From the NCBI GenBank assembly GCA_013054445.1, contig JAAMPI010000979.1:1-21758 (forward strand): a stretch of 21,758 nt of DNA. The letters run 5' to 3'. The position numbers and the translations under genes were made by a program. Positions 1-8,591 of this stretch are shown here, in pieces (positions within the stretch are counted from its first letter, which is position 1; the number at the start of each line of letters is the position of its first letter). The notes under the pieces were generated by a model. That model saw only the letters and a program-made list of their open reading frames with translations. It was not told the origin of the DNA and did no database searches. The stretch is from Cudoniella acicularis (taxonomy: Eukaryota; Ascomycota; Leotiomycetes; Helotiales; Helotiaceae).

Positions 1-57
1 CAGATTACTTATAAGGGCTTATATATTGCTATTCTATTTCATTCTTCAATTTCAATC

Positions 58-1921
58 ATGTTGATCGAATGGGTTACTATTTCCATTGCGGCTGTCATAG
101 CTGCGCTCATTGCCGCTAGATTCCTCCCTTCTGCCTACAAGGTAATCAAATCGCGGTTTCTACGCCACTTAGCATATCCATTGCTGATGGAGCGTTGGGT
201 AAGCGTGACGCGTCTTCAAGCTGTTGTATTGGCGATTTACATAGGTGTCAATGGGTTCTATATGGGCTTCCAAGTGCATGGCATCTCAAATGCAGCGAGC
301 CGATCTGGAATGATGGCTTCAGTGAACATGATACCTCTTTTTTTCGGCGGGCGTACCAACTTTTTGGCTGATCGGCTTGGAATTCCTCTTCATTCGTATT
401 ACTTTGCACATCATTGGATTGGAAGAATGACTGTTACACAAGGAATTCTCCACGTTCTTTTTATCAAACTATCTCGAAGCCATAAGGAATTTCCTACTTC
501 GGGTATTAGTGTATGTTTATCTCCCAAGTAATCACATGTACTGATCAAATAGTTGATGTCTACACTTATTATTCTGGCTCTTGCCTCACTCTACCCTATT
601 CGAAAATTCAGATTCGAATTATTTTTAATATCCCATTTATTGCTAGCGATGGCAAGTGTTTCGCTTTTAATCTGGCACCTTATTATTGTAGGATTTCCCT
701 CACTGGCCTTCCCAATAATAGCACTCGCTTTGTGGTTACTCAACTCTATGTTAAGATTTATCCGCCTACTTTACATAAACAGAGGGCAAAGACCACCGCA
801 GCGAATCGAACCTATGCGAATCGAAATAGACCTAGAGAAACTCCCTCTAGAGAAATCCTCTCTAGAAAAACCCCATCTAGAGAAACCCCCTCAAGCGATC
901 CTCACTAACTTTTATCGCAACCTCCAAGTCCCTGGAAAACTATTGACTATGATGAAATTAGAGCTACTACTACAGCGCCCGATAGCTGTTAATCCCGGGC
1001 AGTATGTTTATCTCAGATTTGGTAATCGTTTATATTTTTATGATCGTCTCCAAACACACCCCTTTACGATTTCTTGGTGGGATGAAGTCTTGTCTAAAAA
1101 TGGCAGTCCTTCAGTTGCACAACGTCTCACTTTCTTCATCTGCCCGAAAGAGGGGTTGACAGCTAGGCTTGCAGACGGGCACGTTGGCAATATAACAATT
1201 GATGGACCATATGGCCAGAACCCACAAGCGGAGAAATACGATAATGTCTTGCTTGTGGCTAAGGGAATTGGAATAGCTGGAGTCTTGTCTTATGCAAAAC
1301 AGCTAATATCATGGAAATCACACCCTTCTCGCAAGCTCCGAGTGATTACTCGAAAATTAGACATATATTGGGACCTAGACGAGAACGACCAGGACAAATG
1401 GGCTGGTCCTTACCTTAAGGACTTACAAGAAGAGAATGATAAGGTAGGGCTTTGTGGTCCTTTTATAATAAAATGCTAAATATATAGCTTTCAACGAGAC
1501 TTCTGCAAGTATGGTGCTACTTTCCAAGTCTAAAAACTTGTCCGCCATCAATAAAATTATCTTCCAAGTATCGATGTATTTATCCGGGGGAGAAAAAATA
1601 CAGGAAGTTAAACGATGCTATTAAAACCGTAATTCGGAGGTCGGTTGGGCGATCGATTGTTATTAGTAAGTAATCAATTAGGCTTTTATAATTCTTAGTA
1701 ACTTTATAGCTTGTGGAATTCCGAAATTTACAAAACAGATCAGAAAAACTACACTACGTGAGTGTAATCAGGGACGAGTTATTGAATTTATTGAGACAGA
1801 GTACCGTCCGGTGTTTGATGATTTAAATAATAAATCATTACACCTTAATCAGTACAAGAGTCCAATGGTAATTAGTAATCCTATACTTAATACGATACAG
1901 CTAGAAAAAGAAGAAAAGTAG
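58..1921 (+). CDS. Ferric/cupric-chelate reductase (FRE family), complete, 4 exons
   Basis: Plasma-membrane haem/FAD/NADPH oxidoreductase that reduces extracellular ferric or cupric iron before uptake. Exons are 58-510, 553-1443, 1488-1665 and 1710-1921, giving 577 aa, the usual family size. Introns are 42, 44 and 44 nt; the first two carry in-frame stops, so an unspliced reading looks truncated. About seven hydrophobic segments run from residue 5 to 235. The haem-ligand region has the HH pair in AHHWIGR, H in GILH, then H in ISHLLL and WHL. The FAD domain shows PGQYVYLRF and HPFTISWW. The NAD(P)H domain shows KGIGIAGVL where GG-I-G is usual, then VWCYFPS, GRSIVIT, CGIPKF (the CG motif is built across the last intron) and a FIETEYRP-type tail. 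ATG 58 is the first start and is followed by a membrane segment. The iron-versus-copper substrate is not resolvable. Family call is strong; exon borders are predicted. Confidence 0.9.
831..890 (+). repeat. 15-bp in-frame tandem repeat inside the ferric reductase
   Basis: Four imperfect 15-bp units begin with ctagagaaa or ctagaaaaa at 832, 847, 862 and 877. They encode repeated LEK-(S/P)-x units in the cytosolic linker between the last membrane helix and the FAD domain. The repeat stays in frame, so copy-number change would only lengthen or shorten a linker. Confidence 0.8.
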
Positions 1922-2739
1922 TAGATACAGCTGTATTTAAGCATTGTTGAAGCTAGTAAATATATTAAAATTTAAGATACAACATTTTGAACTCTCTATA
2001 TTCCTCTACTACTTAGTCCTTAACTAGAGGTCCCCGAATTAGGAAGTAAGATACAAGGGGTGCTCTGTGTAGGCGATGCATGCGGTTTTGAGATGTAGTG
2101 ACAAGGATTTAGAATTGGGTAAGGAGTGGGGATTACTAAGCAAGGGAAAGGGGAAAAAAGTTAGTCTAAAATAGATATTAGAAATAAAGAAAGTTAAACG
2201 CAAGCTAATAAATCAGCAATGCGCGAAGAATACATGTGGAGTTATTGTGGAACTTTCCTTTCTATCCTGTAGTTTAATCAGCGCACTAGGGTAGTAATCG
2301 ACTCAATGCATCCAAGCCGAGATCTCGTTTTCTCCAAGGCCATAGGGTTCCAACTAGAGCCTTGATGCGGCCAATACAAAAGATAAATATTTGAAACCAC
2401 TCGTCACGTGTAAGTTCAATAGATACAAGATATACTTGTTAAGTAAAAGTTAGAATCTAGATAACTAAATATAAAACACTATACTAAATAAATAATAATA
2501 TAGCAATATCTAAGATCTAATAGTTTAAGAAAGATCTTAATAAATCTAGAAAATGGAATCTAGAAAATAGAATCTAGAAAATAGAATCTAGAAAATAGGA
2601 TCTAAAAGGTAAATTAAAAAATATTATTATAAAATAAATTTTGTTCTCAAAGCTTTTCTATTTACTAATGTTTTGATTAAGTTTTTTTTATATTTTTTTT
2701 AACAGATCCTCTAATCTTTTATTTGATAAAGTCCAAGTG
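1922..2739. other. AT-rich intergenic spacer
   Basis: About 820 bp between the ferric reductase stop and the RING gene start. It becomes strongly AT-rich from about 2400. I found no open frame with plausible splice sites beyond the ferric reductase's last exon. It must hold the reductase 3' UTR and the RING gene promoter. A T-rich run at about 2680-2700 lies just upstream of the RING start. It contains the 14-bp repeat listed separately. Confidence 0.6.
2545..2606 (+). repeat. 14-bp AT-rich tandem repeat (XbaI-like core)
   Basis: Five tandem units of tctagaaaatagaa type start at 2545, 2559, 2573, 2587 and 2601; the last is degenerate. It is noncoding, about 130 bp upstream of the RING gene start. 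Confidence 0.85.
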
Positions 2740-5457
2740 ATGTCGGCCCGAGAAGTAGCAAGGCTAAGGGCTGACGCTGCTCCGGTTATACGCTCTCTGG
2801 TAGAAGAAGGTGAAGAGGCTGTGGAACCTGGATCTCTAAGGAGATCGAGAAGAAATCGTGGTGATACCTCACAGCCTACCTCACAGCCTACCTCACCTAC
2901 TACCACAATAAATCCAGGAAATACCCAGCCGACTAGTGTAAATGTAAATAGCAATGTAGCGAGCGAAGCAGCCGAGAGAGAGAGAAGCGACAACAATCTT
3001 CAGCAGTCGGGCTCAAATATAGACCTAGAGAGTCAGGAAGAGAGAAGAAGCAGTATAATAAGATTAGGTGCATCTATCTCGTCAATGGTGCCTTCGATTT
3101 TAAGAAGACAGAGTACGTCGCCGAATTCGGGGGATGGAAATAGAGTGAATACAACTACAACAAACCAAACTGAAAGGGATAGAATAAACAACTCCGGGTC
3201 AAGTTCCGAACAACCAACCCAAGGTCAAAGATCTTCGCAGTCTAGTACGCACAGTGCGGGCAACGCTGAGAGCTCGGTCGACCGAGTCCTAGCTGAAGCA
3301 TCCCTTCATTCTGCTGAAGAAGCCAGGAATTCTGATAACGCTGAAAGTAGTGTATCAGGACGAGGAACCGGAAACCCTACGAATTCGTCTGGCACGGGTG
3401 AGGGNAGGGCCGGTGAAGCGAGTAATACTAACAACGCTGAAGGGAGCTCATCAAGAGAAGGAACCGGAAACCCTACGAATTCGTCTNGCACGGGTGAGGG
3501 AAGGGCCGGTGAAGCGAGTAATTCTAATAATACTGAAACGCAAAGAGCACTTAGTCCCGATCAATGCCCGATATGTACAGATGGCGTATTAAATGCACAG
3601 CTTGTGCCCTGTAAACATAGCTTTCATTTCGAGTGCATTAATCTTTGGTTTAACCAGCAGCTTACGGATGAGCGAGAAAAATTAGTGTGTCCTGCCTGTC
3701 GTGGGGACGTCATTTTAATAACGATTAACAACACCAGAATCGGCCCCGTTCTTCCCAGGCATTCCTATCCAGTGGGAAACAATCCGAGTAATTCGTATGT
3801 AGTGGTTACGGAAGAATGGCCAGTATGGCGAAGGCGGCGTGCAGGTAGGGGACAACCAGACCCTCAGCCAGCTTCTCCCGTTGCTATACCTGACCGACCT
3901 CCAACTGTACACACAATATCAGACACGCCAACTCCTCCCGCTGCTATTCCTGGCCGATCTCCAACTGTACACACAATACCAGACACGCCAACTCCTCCCA
4001 CCGCTATTCCTAGCACAAGATCAGACACGTCGCCTCCACAGCCTCCACAGCCTCCTCAAATTCCTCGGTTTCCTCGTCGGCATCCTCCAGTTCTTGTGGA
4101 AGATGGGGATCGGTCCCGGCCAGGCGAAATAATCGTTAAGGAAGTAGGTGGGGTGTTTTCTGCCAGAAACAGAGGCTACCGTCTTTTGTTAGAGTTCCCT
4201 AGCCAAAATCCCCTTTATCCTCATTTATTTATATTTGAGCTTGAAGCACAGTCTAATCATCCTGGGAAGATGGCAGAGTGGCAGCAGCGTTATGGTGATG
4301 TAATGGAGCCGGCTTCCATTACGAATCTCGAGGAGAGAGAGTGGGAAGAATTTATTATTCTCGGAGTCGCAAATGTGCGGCAAAAAGATGTAGTTGTGGG
4401 CGATCTTGTGGTAGTTCCCAAGCTACACGCTGAAACTCTCGTACTGCTTCAATCTAATGATGGCATGATTGGGGAGGACTGGTACAAAATGTCCGATCTA
4501 AATTTACGATTTGGAGCACCTAATGTTCGACCAACTATTCACGAACATAGGTTGAAGACTGGACAGCACATTCCCAGGGAGCCCACAGATAGACGATTTA
4601 GATATGAGATTAGACCATATGAGACCAGGCCATTAGCAAAGTGAGTATCTACAAAAAAGCACAAATACTTATTAAACTAACTGCTACAAAACAGCTACCC
4701 GGAGATTGCGTCAAGGGTGGTTAGACCTCTGAGACCTCTAGCTCCGGCAGCGACTCTAGCAACAGCTCCAGCGGCAGGTCTGGGTCTAGCAACAGCTCCG
4801 GGTCCAGCAACAGCTCCGGGTCCAGCAACAGCTCCGGGTCCAGCAACAGCTCCGGCAACAGCTCCGGCAGCAGGTCCGTGTCCAGATCTGGCAGCAATTC
4901 TGGCAGCTCTGGCAGCTCTGGCAGGTCCGGCAGCAGGTTCGGGTCCAGCAACAGCTCCAACAAGAGCAGCTCCGGTAGCAGCAGCCAGTGTCCTACCCGA
5001 TGCTCATATTCTTCAGCGTGCAGTCCAATTCTATGCTACACAGCTCGGTTTTATCCACATGCCAAATCAAATACCTCCTTCCGTAGCCCCTCCCCGTATA
5101 TTTCCTTATTTAGAAACTTTCTTTTTAAATCGTCTCAATGAGGCTCAGAGACGTTTAAGGCGATTAGGAGTAAATGGGGTACTCCCTCCCCGAGTACCTC
5201 CTATACTACTTGAAGCAGATTTCAATATTCTTACGAGTTTAAATACCTATTTTAGGCAACGGCTCGTGGACTTTCGTGCTCCGGATTGGGAACTTGATAC
5301 TGGATTTAGTCCTGCTATACTCCCTACGATAACACTAGACTACGAAGAAGAGATACAACATATTCAAAGGCTGATAGACCAGCAAACAGCACTCCCTATT
5401 CAAGAGGACCTAGCTGCTCAAATAGAAAGAATCGCAGAGAGGGTACGAAAAAAATAG
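2740..5457 (+). CDS. RING-H2 finger protein, putative E3 ubiquitin ligase, 2 exons
   Basis: Exons 2740-4640 and 4695-5457, 887 aa. The join uses a GTGAGT donor at 4641, a CTAAC branch site near 4678 and a CAG acceptor at 4694. The second exon has no usable ATG for over 300 bp, so it belongs here. GTG at 2737 is not a eukaryotic start; ATG 2740 is used. Layout: Ser/Asn/Glu-rich N-terminus with repeats (residues ~40-265), RING at ~272-325, basic RRRRAGRG, Pro/Thr repeats (~380-430), an unassigned folded-looking block (~450-630), an Ala/Pro repeat tract, then a helical C-terminus (~735-887). The RING has CPIC, CKHSFHFEC and CPAC, a C3-H2-C3 zinc ligand order, so E2 binding and ubiquitin transfer are expected from the family. 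No membrane segment or known substrate domain is seen. Two ambiguous bases (3405, 3487) lie in the Ser-rich repeats. Partner unknown. Confidence 0.82.
2862..2897 (+). repeat. 12-bp in-frame repeat in the RING gene
   Basis: Imperfect units of cctacctcacag encode SQPTSQPTSPT near residue 45. It is the first of four separate in-frame repeat tracts in this gene. Confidence 0.65.
3364..3538 (+). repeat. 96-bp in-frame tandem repeat in the RING gene
   Basis: Copies begin at 3364 and 3460 with ggaaccggaaaccctacgaa, a 96-bp (32-residue) period. The second copy is about 79 bp long before it diverges. It encodes Gly/Asn/Ser-rich units (GTGNPTNSS, GEGRAGEASN). Ambiguous bases occur at 3405 in copy one and 3487 in copy two. 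Confidence 0.85.
3883..4011 (+). repeat. 60-bp in-frame tandem repeat in the RING gene
   Basis: Units start at 3883, 3943 and 4003 (the last partial) with gctat(a/t)cct. They encode a 20-residue Pro/Thr unit containing PTVHTI and DTPTPP, just after the RING domain. Confidence 0.85.
4783..4854 (+). repeat. 18-bp in-frame tandem repeat in RING gene exon 2
   Basis: Four units of ggtccagcaacagctccg at 4783, 4801, 4819 and 4837, embedded in a longer Ala/Pro/Gly low-complexity run from about 4735 to 4985. They encode GPATAP repeats in the spliced frame. Other frames of the same DNA read as Ser/Gly-rich or Leu/Asp/Pro-rich runs and are shadows. Confidence 0.85.
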
Positions 5458-5731
5458 AATAAACGGAGGTCAACCCCCTTCCGAAGAAACTTTATAGTTA
5501 TTGTAAGGATATTTTATTAGTAATCCAAGTAGGGGCAACTCAATTAATATTACAAAGAAGATTGTTATAACTGAGATTAATATAGAAACTGGGAAAATTT
5601 ATTCTTAATAGCCAAATTAAAGGGATTCAATACAGGACAGTGAATTCTTTTAAACATTCCTTCTATACTACAAGAAATAGTGAACCTTGCTAGGGCCCAA
5701 GTCGGACAGACTTCTCGTCGATTGCTAACCC

Positions 5732-6849
5732 CTATAAATACTCGGAAAAATCGAGTAACTGCCGAGGATATACAGCACCTGAAGGTGGAGTGGTGGGAGC
5801 GGAGTAGTTGAGTGGCATAGGTTGGAAGTTGGTACGACAACGCAAACACACATAGACCACCTCTCCATGCCTACAGACCGGTAACAGCTGAAAATGGTGT
5901 CTCTCGGGGGGCATTTCAAAAGAGGGAGCTGCTTTTTTTTGAGACATTACCAGAAAAAATCTCACAAAACCTAGTCTGCCGCTTCGACGAATAGAAACCT
6001 CCGTAAACCAATCAGTGACGTAAGTGACTGTACTAAGTTGTGTGATATCGCCTGATAAAATAGAAGCCATGTGGTAAAGAAGAAGGTAGTCTGCTTCGAC
6101 AATTGAACGCTGTGGAGTGATCGTCGGGATATAGAAGGCAACATGCTTTAAAGAGGTTGCTTCCGAACCTTGGAGTAACGGAGGAGGCGTTTCGTGAGCG
6201 ATAGTGTAAAGACGAAAGTCGCGAACAGAAGAGCCTGGGGGTCTTCTAAAGCTGTATAATCCAAGGTTTGGGAATATATCAGGCGAAATTAGAAGCGTGT
6301 CAAGATCCCAATTGATATAACCTCCTAAACTTAATTTTGAATAGACTTTTAAACCATATTCGCGTGACTCGTGGCAAGCATGAAGCAAAGAAGGGAGGGG
6401 TGAAGGCTTTGCGATAATTTCTTGTGTTGGTACTATACTCGGAAGGGTATGCGCTTTAGTCCAATGACGGTAATAATCCGGTGGTCCATCAAGAGCGCTC
6501 TTTAAACATAAGGCGATAGTGCGAGGCTCGGGAACAAACGCCCAGATCATTAAGCGAACCTCTGAAAAGAGATCTGGAAAGCATGTAAATCGATCATGGG
6601 TGGTTGAAAGAGCTAGATCAATGTGAGCAAAAACTTTCAGTATCTCGCTACATACTCACGTTTCTCTCCGTCCGGGGTATTAATATCTCTTCGATCTTCG
6701 ACAAAAGGGATTTCGCTCTCCGGTGTTGTATTTTTATCATCATTAGATGAAGGAGCTAAACCGCTATAAATAAAACGCATTTAGAAATACAATACATACT
6801 CACCTGTTTCTCTGCGGGCAAGATGAGAAATCTCACTCTTCGACGCCAT
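5732..6849 (-). CDS. 2EXR-domain fungal protein, 3 exons
   Basis: Exons in coding order are 6849-6804, 6755-6660 and 6612-5732, 340 aa. Introns are 48 and 47 nt with GTGAGT donors. The first acceptor is the second of two closely spaced AGs (ends 6756), because the first gives an immediate stop. The start ATG at 6849 gives MASKSEISHLARR. Residues ~56-85 hold the 2EXR signature: FTCFPDLFSEVRLMIW, then PEPRTI. The N-terminal half of that motif lies upstream of the first in-frame ATG of exon 3, which supports the spliced model. Further on is LLHACHESRE, typical of the family. A VCRHGEVVYVCLRC segment near the C-terminus could bind metal. 2EXR proteins are abundant in Pezizomycotina and lack an established biochemical role. 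It converges with the RING gene, with 274 bp between stops. Confidence 0.85.
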
Positions 6850-7468
6850 AGTAACCGATTAGCTTATGATCTCGGGATAGGATGTTCGTTGATTGATTGT
6901 TAACGTTTAAAGTCAGGGGACAAAGGGCTTAAAAGTACAGTACACTAGACAAGGCTTGTGACCACGTGGCCAAAGTAATAAACCAATGGTCTGACAGGGT
7001 GTTGTCTGCAGCTATTCTAGGTGCAGTTCAAAGCTTGGGTCTTGCGGTAACTCATATGTGCACCTGGCGCGGACAAGGGAGACAGATAGCCCTGGCACAA
7101 GGTTTTTTTTTTTTATTTTTAGGATCATAAATTTTAAGTTCTTGTTTCTTATAACTTAGTTTTTATGTTTTTTTTACTAATTTCTTATTTTTCGTTTCTT
7201 ATTTCTCATTTCCTAATCCTTATTTCCCGCCTATTGTCTTTTCTCTTCTTATTTATCGAATCCTCTTTCTTCGTCTTTTTTTTTCTTTTTTATATTTCTT
7301 TTGATTTCTAGGTTTTTTTCTTACTCGTTGTAATAGTAAATTTTACTTTAAAAATTGTTTAACTTCTCTTGAACTCTTAACTGGATTTTTTTGTATTTTA
7401 CACTCTTAAGCTTATCTGAACCACTGGATTTATCTCTTTCCTTTTATTTGGAAGTTTATCAGGTCAAC
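6850..7468. promoter_or_regulatory. Shared intergenic region with long T/C-rich tract
   Basis: About 620 bp between the divergent 2EXR and small membrane-protein genes. From about 7100 to 7450 the plus strand is strongly pyrimidine-rich, with T runs at 7101-7112 and 7277-7285. CT-rich DNA just upstream of the transcription start is common in filamentous-fungal promoters, so this probably serves the gene starting at 7469. No gene seen inside. Confidence 0.5.
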
Positions 7469-7688
7469 ATGGGTTTGTTGAAATCATCTGTTGCTGCTGT
7501 TGCAGCTTTCATTATTACATCACTCTTGTAAGGTTTCTCGAAAGTCATACTTCTACTTCTAACAAAATAGTGTTAAAAAGTACGAAGAATCTCGAGATCC
7601 TCAAGTCCATACTAGATACGAGCGTAATATCACCCGTAGGACTCGCCAGAGTCACTCTCCGTACTCTAGCCGAAGCAAGGACTATTAA
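7469..7688 (+). CDS. Small 58-aa protein with N-terminal membrane anchor, 2 exons
   Basis: Exons 7469-7527 and 7571-7688. The 43-nt intron has a GTAAGG donor, TTCTAAC branch sequence and ATAG acceptor. Unspliced, the frame stops after 20 codons, so length filters would miss it. Residues ~4-20 form one hydrophobic segment (SSVAAVAAFIITSLF) followed by VKKYEE, and the rest is basic and polar (RYERNITRRTRQ) ending SKDY. This looks like a single-pass membrane or signal-anchor protein with a short basic cytosolic or luminal tail; a cleaved secretion signal is less likely because lysines follow directly. Family not recognised. The CT-rich promoter-like DNA just upstream and the good splice signals support a real gene. 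Confidence 0.6.
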
Positions 7689-7920
7689 AAGTAAGACCAA
7701 TCTTTCTACACTACACTAAATTTGAAATAACACGAGCCTAGGATTACAGCCCAGCTATAAGATTGTTAGATACGCTTTGGAAGCTTTGATATTTGGTGTT
7801 TTTTTATAGCAAAGTTCAGTGAATCTGAGGTGATGACTTGGGATTGCGTACTTTAACAACAATTTGAAATACAAAAGTGTGAATAAGAGCCAAAGAAATT
7901 GCAACCGTGATTTGTGAAAT

Positions 7921-8391
7921 TCATTCTTTCATCTCATATCCAATAACAATTTGCCCAAATTCGTTGTCGATAATTCGAGCCTTGATTTCATCCAAGTGTC
8001 GTGCAAGAGTATCTCCGCTTTTGTATACTATCTCACCGCAGTATTGCATCCAGTCATCCATTGTCTCTCTCTCGATCTCTCTCATGTCTTCTTGCCTCCG
8101 ACGCAAAGTTTCTATTTCAAGTATCTCTGCCTGCCTTCGACTAAGAAGTCTTGTGAGATCCCTCTCAAGATCTTTACGCTTATTAAGAATTGCAGAGAAT
8201 TGGAGAGTCTGTTTATATAAAACTTCAACTATGCCCTCAAGAATTTTATTCCGCTCCTGAAGGTTCCTATATTTTAACTCTAGAGAGGTTAGGTTTGGTA
8301 GAGCTGGCAGATCCTTATTCTGTGAATCCCTCACAGATCCTCGTGAAAGTCGTGAGAGAGATTGCATTGATGAATTTCTTTGAGAAGGCAT
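7921..8391 (-). CDS. Coiled-coil protein, function unknown
   Basis: Single exon, 156 aa, starting at ATG 8391. The frame is open about 54 nt further upstream, but only from a TTG codon. A Ser/Arg-rich N-terminus (~1-35) precedes a long charged helix from about residue 40 to 135, with heptad-like Leu/Ile spacing and runs such as LNKRKDLERDLTRLLSRR and ETLRRRQEDMREIERET. The C-terminus (DEIKARIIDNEFGQIVIGY) is probably also helical. No catalytic motif seen. It is divergent from the pseudokinase gene with 200 bp between starts, so a shared promoter is likely. No family recognised. Confidence 0.7.
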   Translation of the reverse strand: MPSQRNSSMQSLSRLSRGSVRDSQNKDLPALPNLTSLELKYRNLQERNKILEGIVEVLYKQTLQFSAILNKRKDLERDLTRLLSRRQAEILEIETLRRRQEDMREIERETMDDWMQYCGEIVYKSGDTLARHLDEIKARIIDNEFGQIVIGYEMKE

Positions 8392-8591
8392 AATGTGAAG
8401 ATGAGAAGATGCAGACTTCCCATAAAGCTTTTTAAATGAAAGCAAACGAGAACCTAAATCTTAAAATCTAAATCCAAAATCCAGGTAATTTGTCGTTGTT
8501 ATAATAAAATTATTTAAAGAGGTATCATCTGCTGTCTTACTGCATCTTCAAAACGATTAAAACATATATAAACATTTGAATCTAGTTTAAA

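Noticed and set aside
1600..1800. Sirtuin-like fragment (LNDAIKTV, SIVIT, GIP)
   Set aside because: The resemblance is superficial; this is the C-terminal NADPH-binding part of the ferric reductase in the spliced frame.
1480..1921. Reading the ferric reductase as a pseudogene ending at 1479
   Set aside because: Two further introns with good signals restore the VWCYFPS, GRSIVIT and CGIPKF motifs and a family-typical length.
4717..5457. Independent Ala/Pro-rich gene starting at GTG 4717
   Set aside because: GTG is not a normal eukaryotic start, and a strong splice junction makes it exon 2 of the RING gene.
5645..5810. Plus-strand frame reading NLARAQVGQTSRRLL and VTAEDIQHLKVEWWE downstream of the RING gene, a possible extra exon
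   Set aside because: It looks protein-like, but a stop lies upstream in frame, no ATG is available, none of the acceptors joins it in phase to the RING exon, and half of it is antisense to the 2EXR gene.
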